NCBI GenBank assembly: GCA_033297205.1
Contig: MU859112.1
Location: 124,335 to 188,334 of the forward strand
Reading direction: 5' to 3'
Length of the DNA stretch: 64,000 nt
From: Pseudoneurospora amorphoporcata
Taxonomy: Eukaryota > Ascomycota > Sordariomycetes > Sordariales > Sordariaceae
The stretch's first letter is position 1, and every line of letters begins with the position of its first letter. Position numbers and translations under genes: made by a program. The notes beneath the pieces were generated by a model. That model saw only the letters and a program-made list of their open reading frames with translations, was not told the DNA's origin and searched no databases. This document shows, piece after piece, positions 1 through 15,193 of the stretch.

Positions 1-1
1 C

Positions 2-319
2 GGCTTGGAAGGATACGAGGCGCCGGACGAAGTACATTTTGCCCGGGGAAAGAACGCGGTGAACCCAAGGGGTCGCGAAGGGTACGAGCTTGAGGATCAG
101 CAACTGCTGATGCTCGAAGCTGGGGAAGCTGGTGGGTGGGGACAGGAGCATGGAGATGAGCCACAACCCCAGGAACAACAACAGAGTTCCGGGGGGATTT
201 TGTCTGGCAGCACGCTTGCTGCGCTACAGGCTGCTAGAGTGGCAGTTGCGGAGAAACCGAAAGCGCCTGTCTCGGCGGGGCCGCTGGTGGCTTATGGTAG
301 TGATGATGATAGCGACTGA
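2..319 (+). CDS. C-terminal part of an unidentified acidic-tailed protein
   Basis: The frame is open from the window edge to a TGA at 317-319, giving about 105 residues of the C-terminus of a longer protein whose N-terminus lies outside. There is no ATG in this part; the first possible start codon is only TTG. The tail is rich in Gln, Glu and Gly, has an Ala-rich helix-like stretch (SGSTLAALQAARVAVAEK) and ends in the acidic string AYGSDDDSD. Such endings are common in fungal RNA-binding and splicing-associated proteins, but I do not recognise the family and assign no function. It converges on ureF with about 260 bp between stop codons. Confidence 0.6.
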   Translation, partial: GLEGYEAPDEVHFARGKNAVNPRGREGYELEDQQLLMLEAGEAGGWGQEHGDEPQPQEQQQSSGGILSGSTLAALQAARVAVAEKPKAPVSAGPLVAYGSDDDSD

Positions 320-578
320 GGCATGAACGGGAAGGAGTTTTTGGTAATGACGATAAGAGAATGAGGCGAGAGGATTGCATGGTCATTTCGTAGAAAGAAT
401 AAAGATACCAAGTCAAGAGCGTTCGGACATAATACCCTGCAAGTTTGTTGCCGTGACTTGCTCCTCGACCCCCTGTTTCAAAGTAAACAAAACACAAGCC
501 CGTTTCCCACTCACGCGCTTCTCTGTGCTTCCCTCCACCCTTCCTCTCTGATACCATCCCCCCTTTCCATGCCGCCCC

Positions 579-1704
579 CTAACTGTTGAAAATCCTCGAA
601 TAAAGCACCTCATGCCTACCAACCCACAAATCCATAACCGGCACGCTCTGCCCAGCCTCCTCCACGCCCGTCTCCCACTCCCTCTCCACCACCGCTGCAA
701 TCACCTCCTGCACCGTCCTACTTGCCAGCGTCTTCTGCGCCTGATAGGGTCCAAACATGCCCGCCCTCACCGCCGCGCTCATCAACGCCTTCACGTGGCT
801 CAACAAATACAGGTAAGCCGTCTGCTCGAGCGAGAGCCCGACGAGGGCGCAGATGACGCCAAAAAGGGGCGGGAGATGGGCGGAGACTGGTGGGGGGTCG
901 TTCCACCCGCTGCTGCCACCGCCGCCAGCTGATGAGGAGGAAGTGGAAGACTGCGGTGCCCCCGCAGACTTAAGTAAAGCGGAAAAAGGCTTCAAGATCA
1001 CAGCCGCCTTTTCAGCAGAACCAGAGCCAGGCGGTAGAGATACTGATAGAGAACGTTCCCAGATGGAAAGCAGTGCTCGCCCTTGCGCGACCGAGGCCCG
1101 TCGGCCGACCGTGCAGACGATAGTTGCGTCGAGGGTGTCGTCTAGTAGGGCGAGCTGGTTCGGGTCGCGGTGGGCGGCGAGGACGTAGGGGAGGGTGGTG
1201 GAGGCGTATGAGGAGAGGGAGAGCGGGAGGAAGGAGGTGAAGGAGGGCGGTGGGAGTTTGGTTCTGGACGGTGGTGTTGAGATTGATGTGGAATGGGAAG
1301 GGGAAGGGGGAAAAGGAGGAAGTTTGTTGTGGGCGAGATAGGATTCGAGACCACTACTGAAGGCGAAGGAGCCGAGAGGGAGCGCGGAGTCGGAGAGGAG
1401 GAGGAGGAAGTGGTTGGCTGGGGAGTGGAGGGTGGTTCGGGAGGGGACTGAAGAGGCTGTGTTAGTAAAGTGGCTCCATCTTGATAAAAGTGAGGAATAC
1501 TAAGCTGATGAGAGGATAGGGAAATGTAGAGCAAAACATGATTTTACCTGATATCACCCTTTCTTCAGCCTCTTGTGTGCTATCACGCTGTTGCTGTCTC
1601 TGTTTCAGTTTGGCCTCAGCCAGACGTCTTTCTAAGTCGGCGATCTCGTTCTCAATTGTTTCGGCTTCGTTGGGTATATCTCTCTCGTGATGTAATTGTG
1701 ACAT
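579..1704 (-). CDS. ureF: Urease accessory protein UreF
   Basis: Two exons, 1704-1548 and 1456-579, join in phase (split codon G|CC) across a 91-nt intron with donor GTAAAA and acceptor CTAACACAG, giving 344 residues. UreF works in the cytosol with UreD and UreG to deliver nickel and CO2 to the urease active site, gating the UreG GTPase. Residues 1-52 form a charged predicted coiled coil, an N-terminal extension on the bacterial form. The UreF core starts near residue 68 with HFLLLLSDSALPLGSFAFSS, followed by a Pro/Ser-rich insert typical of fungal homologues. The helical C-terminal half (LSLEQTAYLYLLSHVKALMS) ends in the family signature DLWVGRHEVLYSRIFNS. The start is the only ATG giving an uninterrupted first exon. 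It is transcribed in the same direction as the next gene, cut12, about 0.6 kb away. Confidence 0.9.
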
Positions 1705-2299
1705 AATGACTTTGAGGAATACAAGCAATGTCACTATTCTGCTTTCCACGTGTTGAATGGAGAAACTTCTCTTTTCAAGGAGTGGTGATAGCAATACACG
1801 ACCGGTCAATTGTTGCTAGGAGACATTTGTAAAGCGGGGCAAACCTGCGCTCCCTTATCAACGACGCATTGTTCTAAACTACCTACACAAAATCCACATT
1901 ATGGGTTAACAACTCAACAGCACAGCATGGGTCCGCGAGGAGCGGAATCACCGGTGGCAGATATAATTATTTCGTTCCATCGCTTTAGTCATGCTTTGGA
2001 CTCGTCGCTAGCTTTTCTCATTAAGATGGACGCCGAATAACGCCACAATAACAGGCATAACGTATCCATCCTAGACAAGGAAACCCATATACCCTAAACC
2101 ATAAACACCACGCAATGCTTCCTCCCGGATTATTAAACAATGACCGCAACCCATCCAATTCCTGCCTGGCGATTGTAGAACCGAGGTGATCTAGCACCAC
2201 CGTCACCCAAAGCCTTTCCCTTGCCACCCATGGAGCGCTATGTACAAATTAATCTACAAACATCATTGCCGCCGAGGATGAGGGGTATGCACACCGCTA
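1705..2299. other. Intergenic spacer upstream of ureF
   Basis: 595 bp between the cut12 stop codon and the ureF start, both on the minus strand. It must hold the ureF promoter and the cut12 3' end. No ORF with coding character, RNA gene or repeat is evident. Confidence 0.6.
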
Positions 2300-4619
2300 T
2301 CAAGGCCACAGGTTCTCCTTATTCCTGTCGCCCAGACCCTTTTCCCTTTCAGCTCTTTTGCGCTGCAATCGAGCAATGGCTGCCGCCCGGCGGTCTGCGG
2401 GAAGTGATGTGGATGCGGCGGATGTCTTCGGAGGGGGTGTAGTACTATCGACGTTCCAGACGGAGCTACTATCAATGTCAAACCCTTCCAGACGCGCAAT
2501 GTTTGAATGCGGCACCACGTCTGGTTTGAAGGGCTCAAGATCCGGCGCCTTGAAGGAGTGAGAAGTGGGGCCTTTGAATGGTTCGAGCTCGGGGACTTCG
2601 TTGGAGAGAGGCCGGGCAATACGCGTCCTCCTTGTCGCCGGCAATTGAGAGCCGGTGTTAGCAGCCGTTGTTGCCGTTGCCTTGGTGCTCGTCCATGGCT
2701 TGTCCAGCTTCTTGCCCAGAATGTCCTCCAAGCTGGGCTTTGTACGGAGAGTCCTAGCAGCGGCAGATGAGCCAGCTGTCGTGGTAGTCCCTGTTGTTGT
2801 CCTACGCGATGCTGTCCGCTCAGGCTGGTTGGTGGTCCACAAAGGCGCTTGTTGCTTCGCGGTGTCGCCAAACCCTAAAGGCTTTTTGACCATGTCTGCC
2901 TCGATCTTTTCCCTAAGAGCCCGTGAAGAAACCAATGCCTCGTCCTCATAGCTGTACCGCTTGATGTCGCCCGTGTTGGTCCTGATTCGCTTCTGGGCTC
3001 CGGCAGCTGGTGCGGGATTCAGGATCCCTCGCTGCATGCTGGTTTTCCTGAGCGCATCTAACTCCTTGAACAGCAATGTGCTCTCCTCCTCGGCCGTTTC
3101 CAGAAATTTGAGTGCTTCTTCTCGGTCATTTGCTTCCTTGATCTTGTCGTGGCTCGCTTTCAGTTTCGCCTCCAGGTTCTTCATCCGAGCCGCCCACTTA
3201 GACTCGATTGTCTCCGCCTTGAGGGTCGCAATTTCGTCTGAAAGTTCGGATATTTTGTCGTTCTTCTTTTCCAAAACTTGCCTCGCTTCCATGTATCGGG
3301 ATTTCGCATCTTCCTTCAACTTGTCGTAATCTGCTCTGATTTTCTGGAGTTCATTGTCCTTGACCAGGTTCTCGTTCTTGGATTCGGCCAGTCGTTTCTC
3401 CAGATCCTTGACCTTGAAATTGCTCAGCACTACCTCACTGTTGAGTTTCTTATTCTCCTCCGTGAGTGCGCTGGCTCGCTGCTCGGCAAATTTGAGCTCT
3501 GTCTTCATCCGGTCCCGCTCATCCCGAAGCTTTCCAAGTTCCCTAACCTGTGACCTTGCCTTTCTAAGTTCTCGCTGGGCCTCCAGAAGTGTCCGATGAG
3601 TTCTTGGCGATGCGATCCGCCGCTTGTATGAAGCATGGCTGCCCGTCTGATAGTCGTTATGATCCTCTTCGTCTTCGCGCAATATCTCCTCCAATTCCTC
3701 GACCTGGGCCCTGTACTCTTGCGTCAAAGCCTTTTGTCGGTTAAGCTCTTCCATCAATCCGTTGTTGGCCTCGGCACCACCTCGCTTGGAGTAGAGATTG
3801 ACGTGGCGCGTCATCTCGGCAATTTGCTCCTCCATCAGCTGGACCCTCTCCTGTTCCTCCTTGAGCTTCTTGTTCAAGTCGATGGCCTCGGCATCCTTCA
3901 ATTTTGCGTAGGACTTTGCGAGTTGCTTATATCTAACCAGCTTCTCCATTTCCGCCCTCGCATCCGCGTGGTATTTTTCGAACTCGGCCTTCCAGTACCT
4001 GCCAGAGCGCGAGTGTGGTTCGTTGAGATCGACCGTGGCATCTGTGATATCTGTCTCGAGATCCGAGTCATCATAATACTCGACATCATCTTCATCCCAT
4101 GCATCTTCGGCCGAAAACGTCTTGACACCGTTATCCGCGGTCTGCGGCCTGGTCCGTGAATTTTCGAGAATTTCGTTCAATCGGGTTTTTGGTTTCGAGG
4201 CCTGGCCATCAGCCCCAAAGCCATTCGTCGCGGTCAAGTCAAGGGCCGATCCCGCCTTAACGCCATGACCGAAGGAAACGCGCTTGCGACGAGCTGCGCC
4301 AACACCTGGAGTCAAGAGAATGCTGGTAGGTTTCGTCGGTGATCGATGGGGACCGGGCATAGGAGCGGACTTTTTCGAATCTTTGGCGGGTGTGCCGAAC
4401 AAGGCAGTCTTCAAGGCGCGCACAGCGAAAACCGGCGCTGGAGTATCGGGAACATCGAGCTGGTTGGCGGATTCATCTGGGCCAAACGGTCAGAGTGAAC
4501 AACGAAAGATGAATGCGCTGAGGCTCCTGCAAATGGTCTGCAACCGTACCGGCATCGGGCGCGCCCTGTGCATTTTGCGCATTCGAGTTGTTGTTGCGCC
4601 TCAACGCCCAACTAATCAT
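2300..4619 (-). CDS. cut12: Cut12-type spindle pole body protein
   Basis: Exons 4619-4550 and 4476-2300 join in phase (G|AT) across a 73-nt intron (donor GTACGG, acceptor CCCAG), giving 748 residues. The N-terminal block VPDTPAPVFAVRALKTALFG followed by a long coiled coil marks the Cut12 family, which in fission yeast anchors the spindle pole body in the nuclear envelope and regulates Polo kinase and Cdc25/MPF activation. Residues 160-500 are mostly coiled coil, beginning with the family block YWKAEFEKYHADARAEMEKL. Near the N-terminus lie SILL (75-78) and RVSF (89-92), resembling the two halves of a PP1 docking site. The Ser/Thr-rich C-terminus contains further Pro-directed sites. Without the small first exon the frame starts only at a GTG. 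It is divergent from cpc-3. Confidence 0.88.
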
Positions 4620-5738
4620 TGTGTCGGTCGGTGATGGGATGAAGAAGTTGAAGCGAAGTCTAGCGCAGCATACTCTGGGCGGTCGGAAATGGGGGAATAG
4701 GCCCCTCGAATACGGTTCGCGCGATAAGGAGGGGGTTGGTCGATGGTGGCTGATGGAGGTTATAGCGGTAAAGGTGTTGTGTCGCAAGCAGGCTCGGCAG
4801 GCTGTGTCGCAGTCGGGAGCGATGGGACTGGAGGGCTCCTGTTTGTTGGAGTCGAGCGCGAGTGGGTGATTTGTTTACTCTTTCCCTGAACAGGACAGAC
4901 GGGGGCCAATGGGAATCGGGATCGGAAGGGGAAGACGAACGGGATGACAGGCCTAACGTCACTGCAGCGTCCTGTCAGTGTCTTGTCAGTGCCATCAAAA
5001 GCACGGCAGAGATCTCAATTCAGGTTCCCAAGTGGGACTGCGGGGTCTCCACTTTTGCCTCCACATTCCTTTCAGGGCCCACTCCCACTACAGTATGTAT
5101 TCTCCGCCGCCGTGTGCCAGCCGCAACCGCTAACAATTCTTGCAAGTGCCATGTCACCCAGGTCATTGCAAACCCAGTGCAAGGTTAGCTCCGTGACAGT
5201 GCGACGCGGCATACGGTCCAGTCCCTCGGTGAACCTTGAGGGACCCGCTAGTACCCGCCCACAGCGCTGTGAAGTTTATCTGGACTTGCTGAGGGACCTT
5301 ATCAGGCCCGAGCTGAACAGCGGGAGGGATGCTGTTGTTGCGGACTCTGGTCTACAATTGAATGTTGTGTTGGAGATATTCATGGGTTTCTATTGCAAGT
5401 CACTGTTAGAGTCATTCGACGAGTCACACACTTGTCCACTTCACCCATCTACCATCTTCGCTCATCCCACTCACTTCTGGAAAAGCGACTGCTGACCACG
5501 TCACTGCATTTCCACCCAACCTTCATCCTTCCCCTTCCAGTTTCTCTCCTCTTTCCCCTTTCCGAACCCAGTCTATCACGAGTTAAGATGGGCTCCGCTC
5601 AGTGAAGTCTCGCAGCCATCTCGGCTGTGTTCGTTGCATAAGGCTTAATACCTACACTAGACTAACCCCCTTTTCACAACGACTAACAAGACTCGCTGAT
5701 TAATAACAAGGACCTCTGCCCAAGCAGAACAGCTCGCC
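4620..5738. promoter_or_regulatory. Divergent promoter region between cut12 and cpc-3
   Basis: 1.1 kb separating the start codons of two divergently transcribed genes, so it holds both promoters and leaders. The last 300 bp before cpc-3 are pyrimidine-rich, as in Neurospora 5' leaders. I looked for the CPC1/Gcn4 site TGASTCA and saw only half-site-like GAGTCA copies at about 5410 and 5420, no full palindrome. Short ORFs here have no coding character. Confidence 0.6.
5588..5605 (+). promoter_or_regulatory. Possible five-codon upstream ORF in the cpc-3 leader
   Basis: ATG GGC TCC GCT CAG TGA in a purine context (AAGATGG), 133 bp before the cpc-3 start codon. If the transcript starts upstream of 5588 and this stretch is not spliced out, scanning ribosomes meet this ATG first. 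No transcript evidence is available. Confidence 0.35.
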
Positions 5739-10914
<5,176 letters not shown>

Positions 10915-11645
10915 GTTGGTCGTTAAGTGATTGATGCCCTGGGCAAGTAAATAGCTAGGTCATCTGACTCGCTGGTGATTGGCGGTGTGTATGATAGCTT
11001 CACACTTGTATAGCTAGTTAGGGAAAAGCAGCAATTTTCCGGAAAATATTCACTTCTGGCTCACCTCTGGCATATATATATATATTCATCTAGTCATTTC
11101 ATCCGATATCATGTTTTCCTTTATCTCTACATACGGAAGCCCCTGAAGCTATCCGCTTACAACCCTAACCCTCCTGTCGCATGTGAACCTTGCTGGCCAC
11201 CCCGAGAGGTTCGCACGCAAGAAGACGGGAAAACACCGATCACGGCGAACCTGAGTAACTATCAAGGTCCTTACCGGCTGCCACCCACCCAGATATCCTA
11301 GCTGTGAACACGGGAGCTTCAAGGTCCATGGGGTTTGCAGACTCCCATACGAACTGGTTTACTTTCCCCGTGCTTCCTCACGCTATTCGTATACATAGCA
11401 AAGCGTAGTAAATGACGGGTGTATGATGCCTCACAGCGGATGCAAAAGTGAGGTGGATTCAAAAGTTTCAGTTAACAACTGCGCCTGGGGAATTTGTTAG
11501 TGCATGTAACTACAAAACATCCGACAAGTGCAGTTTATCGCCATGCTCATTTGGCAGTGGCAAAGTTCCGTGGAAGAAATGTGCCGTTGCGCCGTCACGG
11601 GGCCGTCCCGTTTCGCCCTGCGTGTATGTACATAATAGTCTACGA

Positions 11646-11673
11646 TTTTTTTTTTTTTTTTTTTTTTTTTTTT
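11646..11673 (+). repeat. Homopolymer tract of 28 T
   Basis: An uninterrupted run of 28 T. Together with the A tract 53 bp downstream it could form an imperfect hairpin. The length in a draft assembly may be inexact. Confidence 0.95.
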
Positions 11674-11722
11674 CTCTACTTTGTCATCTGGATGGAGGAC
11701 TAAACAAAAGTTTGCTGTTTCC

Positions 11723-11726
<4 letters not shown>

Positions 11727-11770
<44 letters not shown>
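11727..11770 (+). repeat. Homopolymer tract of 44 A
   Basis: An uninterrupted run of 44 A, unusually long for a fungal genome. No target-site duplication or gene-like sequence upstream supports reading it as the poly(A) tail of a retroposed copy. Confidence 0.95.
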
Positions 11771-11774
<4 letters not shown>

Positions 11775-12045
11775 AGCTAGCAAAAAACAAAGGGTTCTGG
11801 GAGGTTCCGCCTACTTTCTAAAAGGTGATGGGCAAATGGGATAGATAACATGGAAGGGATTACCGCTTCCCTCTTTTAGCGATACTATTGGTCTCATGCC
11901 GAGATCTCGAGACCGCTATTGTGGACAGCGGGCGTTGACTACCATTGACAAGGCGAGACTGGCAGTTGACAGGAACCTCCTGTGCATCGCTTATGGGAAA
12001 AAGGAAGTCAATAACCTTATAAATAGTCTGGGCTGCTAGACTTTA

Positions 12046-12071
12046 GACACCACGACCCCACATGCGCCCAC
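12046..12071 (+). repeat. Left terminal inverted repeat of the Fot1-like element
   Basis: Starts GACACCACGACCCCACATGC directly after the TA target. Its core is repeated in direct orientation a few bases downstream (CACATGTGCCCAC at about 12077), perhaps a second transposase-binding site. Confidence 0.92.
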
Positions 12072-12546
12072 CTCCCACATGTGCCCACTTTCTATACCGC
12101 GTTTTCCCCTCCCCTCAATCAATCCATCTATCTGTCATCAACTATAACTTCACGAAATCAAGCCCGATCGCCCTGCTTTCTATTGCAATGAGCTCATCTT
12201 TGATCGACCAAGCGCTTGAAGCTATTTGTGACGGCCTTTCCCAGCGTACAGCCTTGAAGAAATATGGGATTCCTAGGTCCACCCTCCGCGGTCGTCTGAA
12301 AGGCTGGCAAAGCAAGCGCGACTCGAAAGTCTATACCTAGAGGCTATCACCAACCTAGGAAACCTTTCTATGCAACTAGATCTTGAACGAGGAGAAAGCT
12401 GGCCGTGCTCTCAACCGTTGTTAAGTTGCTGAGTTTGCTACATCCATCCTTAAACAAGGCCATAATGCTAACCCTCTGGGCGCCAGATGGATAGATCGGT
12501 TCCTAAAAAGAAATCCCAGTATCAAAACTAAACTTTCGAGCAAACT

Positions 12547-13165
12547 TGTGACGAACGGCAGTCTGATCTGCCTAAATAGGATAGCTGAAGGTGAAGACTA
12601 TCAGAAGACGTTCAGTAAAGCCAAAAGGTTCATAACAAGTATGGTAGCGTCATACTAGTCTCAATGATGATAATCTGTTGACTACTGCAGAACTATCTAA
12701 CAATCTAAGTTCTCTAGTTGTCCTTTTATACCTTGGTGCCTTCTAGTTACATGTGTCTGGCTCATTGGTCGTAGCTTGGCTCATGAGCTTCTTCCTGGCT
12801 CATGAGCTCTTTTTTGGCTCATAAACTCCTTTTTGGCTTATGAGCTCCTTTTTGGCTCATGAGCTCCTTTTTAGCTTATAAGCCTCAAGTTGGCTCATGA
12901 GCCTGTCTTGGCAGTTATAAGCCCTCCTTGCCTGATCCTGGCTCTTACCCCTGATATTACAAGATTATCCTGTGATATGCCCACCCTGCACTGACCCTTG
13001 ATGTGCCATGCCCATTGTTATGGCACGGTTATGTGCAGGGTTATATGCGCGCACGAACTGGCCTTCCAGGGCTCTCGCTCTATACACACCCTTCCTTTCC
13101 TTTCTTTGCACAACAACGCATATCCATAGTTCGGTGGGCCCATGTCATCACTTAAGTTCGTAATA
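12547..13165. mobile_element. Solo LTR (family 1) inside the transposase
   Basis: 619 bp with inverted ends TGTGACGAAC...GTTCGTAATA (the last CA mutated to TA) and a 5-bp target duplication AAACT at 12542-12546 and 13166-13170, as expected for an LTR retrotransposon reduced to one LTR. No internal coding sequence is present. It contains an array of 19-bp repeats. Excision restores the transposase frame across KTKLSSKLELARV. A non-autonomous terminal-repeat element is the alternative. Confidence 0.85.
12778..12909 (+). repeat. Tandem array of seven 19-bp palindrome-bearing units
   Basis: Seven imperfect units of 18-19 bp with consensus GGCTCATGAGCTCCTTTTT. The core GCTCATGAGC is a perfect 10-bp palindrome, sometimes mutated to CTTATGAGC or CTTATAAGC. 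The array lies inside the family-1 LTR. Confidence 0.92.
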
Positions 13166-13311
13166 AAACTCGAGTTGGCTAGAGTTAGAGGATCTACTAA
13201 GGAAGCCTTCACGAAGTTTTTTGACCTTCTGGAAGCCCAGATTCGAGAAAAGGATATTATTCCAGCCAACATCGCCAACATAGACGAACATAGGCTTCAA
13301 GAATTGGAAAG

Positions 13312-13943
13312 TGTTTGCTGCAATGCCCTAACTAGCCTATGATGATAGTACTAGTATAGGGATGCTACAGTGAACTATGTACTTGTAGCTGAGCGGAGCG
13401 GAAGCGGTGGTACGACAGCAGTGCTGAAGGAAGCAGCGTAATTGCAGCGTAGTTGCAAATACAATAGGAGTGTTGTAAAAGAGGTCTTAGAGAGGACTCT
13501 GCTCTCAAGACAGAAGATTACAGTGAACTCTGCACTATAAGAAAAGACTGTATTGTATTGCTTGAGTGTCCTTGCTTGCTTGCTTGCTTGCTTAAGGAGT
13601 AACTAACTAACAGAGAGGAGAGGTCTTTATATACATAAATGCTGAGTGTTTGGAAGCTTCTAGAGTGTAGAAGTGCTTGTAAGAGTACTATACCATAAAA
13701 GAAAAGAGTTGAATCTATGAGTTTCTGTTGCATTCCATAATGACAAATCAATCTAGGGAGAATGCTGAACAGGTTCGAGAATCCAAAACGCAGTAGTGAA
13801 ACCTCTATATTCTAGTAGATTCTGTAGGGGCTAAGTCGACTGATTCTATAACGTAGAAGGAATAGTATCCTCAGCAATCAGCCTTCTATATTACAAGGTA
13901 GTACAAGGCAATTACAAGGCACAGTACTAGCCACACGTTAATA
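13312..13943 (-). mobile_element. Solo LTR (family 2, copy A) inside the transposase
   Basis: 632 bp starting TGTTTGCTGC and ending CGTTAATA (expected CGTTAACA), with target duplication GAAAG at 13307-13311 and 13944-13948. It aligns end to end with the reverse complement of 59640-60326, a copy with its own, different target duplication. It contains a (CTTG)n microsatellite near 13571-13593. Strand is given relative to copy B, in which a TATATAAAG box reads forward. Insertion is about 25 bp after the codon for the first catalytic Asp of the transposase. Confidence 0.93.
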
Positions 13944-15165
13944 GAAAGTAAGGAAGAAAAGGTCCTTAGGACTGCCCTAACAAAGAAGGCATATATAACA
14001 TCAACGGATGCAACGACTTGAGTATCTATAATTAAGTGCGGGACCGCTGAGGGCAAACGGTTAACACCTGTTATCATCTTTACAGGTGCCAGCTTGCAGA
14101 GCTAATAGTTCCCAGACGAAATGGACGACGAACTTAAGATTTGGAAGTACGACAGCTCCCTTACCGGTTGGAGTAATGCCTAGGTAGCCTTACGATGGCT
14201 GAGGGAGGTTTATCTACCAGAAACGAAGCCTAATAGTGATGCTTGGCGCCTTCTGATCCTTGATGAGCACTCTAGCCACCTAACCGACGATTTCTTTATA
14301 GAAGCCTTCCGTTATAGAGTCCAGCTCGTTTTTATACCTCCCCATACCTCGCATAAGACTTAGCCTCTCGATCGCTCTATCTTTTTAGCTGTTAAGTCGT
14401 ATTTCAGAGATGCAACAAAAGATTTTGCCTCCTTTCTAGCATCTGCACTAGTAAATAAACAACAGTTTCTTAAATGTTATTAAGAAGCATCACGACAGAG
14501 AGTAAGCTCCAGAAACCTCAGATCAAGGTTCAGAAAGACAGGAATATGGCCAGTGAACAGATCTATCATCATCAACGACCCTGAGGCTATCCTTGACGAC
14601 GATGCCAGGCTTGCCGTCCCTGACGAGCCTCCCAGAGCTAGAACACCACCCATATTAGACCTTTCTAACTAGAACGTTGTCTTCAAAACTCCCAGAAAGT
14701 CTAGAGATGTGCTTAATGCTATCTACAACAAGATATCTATTCTTGATCGCGATGTTAGAACCGTTATTACTAAGACAGCAAAGACGATCGATGATAACGC
14801 TATTGAAATCGCTGCTCTTCATTACAAAGTGCAGTATTTGGAGACAGAGCTAGCCTCTTAGAAGCTCAGAACTAAAAGGAAGGTTAAAGAAGGGGGTAAT
14901 AATAGATTTGCACGTATAGAAGATATTATGAAGGCTTAGAAAGTGTCCTAGAAACCTCCTAAGCGCCAGAAGGTTTCTCAGCTACCAGATAGGGTAATTT
15001 CAGTGCCAGAAGTACAACAAGCACTTGCACATTCACTGGCAGTTATCGAAGAGCATCAAGAATAATATATCTACATTTGAAAGGGTGGAAAACCTAGCAA
15101 AAGTGACCAGTTTTCGATGTTGTCGGATATGCGGCCATGCTGTTACAGGTGGGCCATTAAAGGGG

Positions 15166-15191
15166 GTAGGCGCATGTGGGGTCGTGGTGTC
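15166..15191 (-). repeat. Right terminal inverted repeat of the Fot1-like element
   Basis: Reverse complement of the left repeat with one difference, C in the left copy against T here read from the element end, a RIP-type transition. TA follows at 15192. Confidence 0.92.
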
Positions 15192-15193
15192 TA

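Larger units (their letters stand above)
10915..12043. other. Intergenic DNA between cpc-3 and the transposon nest
   Basis: 1.1 kb without a recognisable gene. It contains the cpc-3 3' region, a short TA microsatellite near 11073-11086 and two long homopolymer tracts listed separately. The short ORFs here arise from the homopolymers. Confidence 0.7.
12188..15065 (+). pseudogene. Inactivated Fot1/pogo-family transposase
   Basis: The start is ATGAGCTCATC at 12188. An N-terminal psq helix-turn-helix (LKKYGIPRSTLRGRLKG) is followed by a CENP-B/Tc5-type DNA-binding region (NPLGARWIDRFLKRNPSIK) and a DDE nuclease. The acidic residues are visible in NIDEHRLQE (13283), LILDEHSSHLTDDF (about 14260) and PLDRSIF (about 14370). 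Conceptually removing the two LTRs and one copy of each target duplication leaves 1617 nt, 538 codons plus stop, with no frameshift. Fourteen in-frame stops remain (mostly TAG), each one transition away from CAG, CAA or TGG. The gene is therefore dead through point mutation and insertion. A short C-terminal coiled coil precedes the TAA at 15063. Confidence 0.9.
12046..15191 (+). mobile_element. Fot1/pogo-like DNA transposon with two LTR insertions
   Basis: The element is bounded by 26-bp TIRs that match at 25 of 26 positions and is flanked on both sides by TA (12044-12045 and 15192-15193), the target duplication of the Tc1/mariner superfamily. It spans 3146 bp, but 624 and 637 bp of this are two solo LTRs with their duplicated targets. 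Without them it is 1885 bp, the size of Fot1/Pot2-type elements. It carries a single transposase relic. The inserts are 12547-13165 and 13312-13943. Confidence 0.92.

Noticed and set aside
5400..5480. CPC1/Gcn4 binding site upstream of cpc-3
   Set aside because: Only GAGTCAT/GAGTCAC half-sites are present; the palindrome TGASTCA is not.
11727..11770. A44 tract as the poly(A) tail of a retroposed gene
   Set aside because: No gene-like sequence precedes it, and no flanking direct repeats were found.
13560..13600. CTTG repeats as a CRISPR-like or regulatory array
   Set aside because: A simple 4-bp microsatellite inside a solo LTR, without spacers.
14100..15065. TAG recoded as a sense codon in the transposase
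   Set aside because: TAA and TGA also occur in the frame and all host genes end normally with TAG, TAA or TGA. RIP-type transitions explain the stops.
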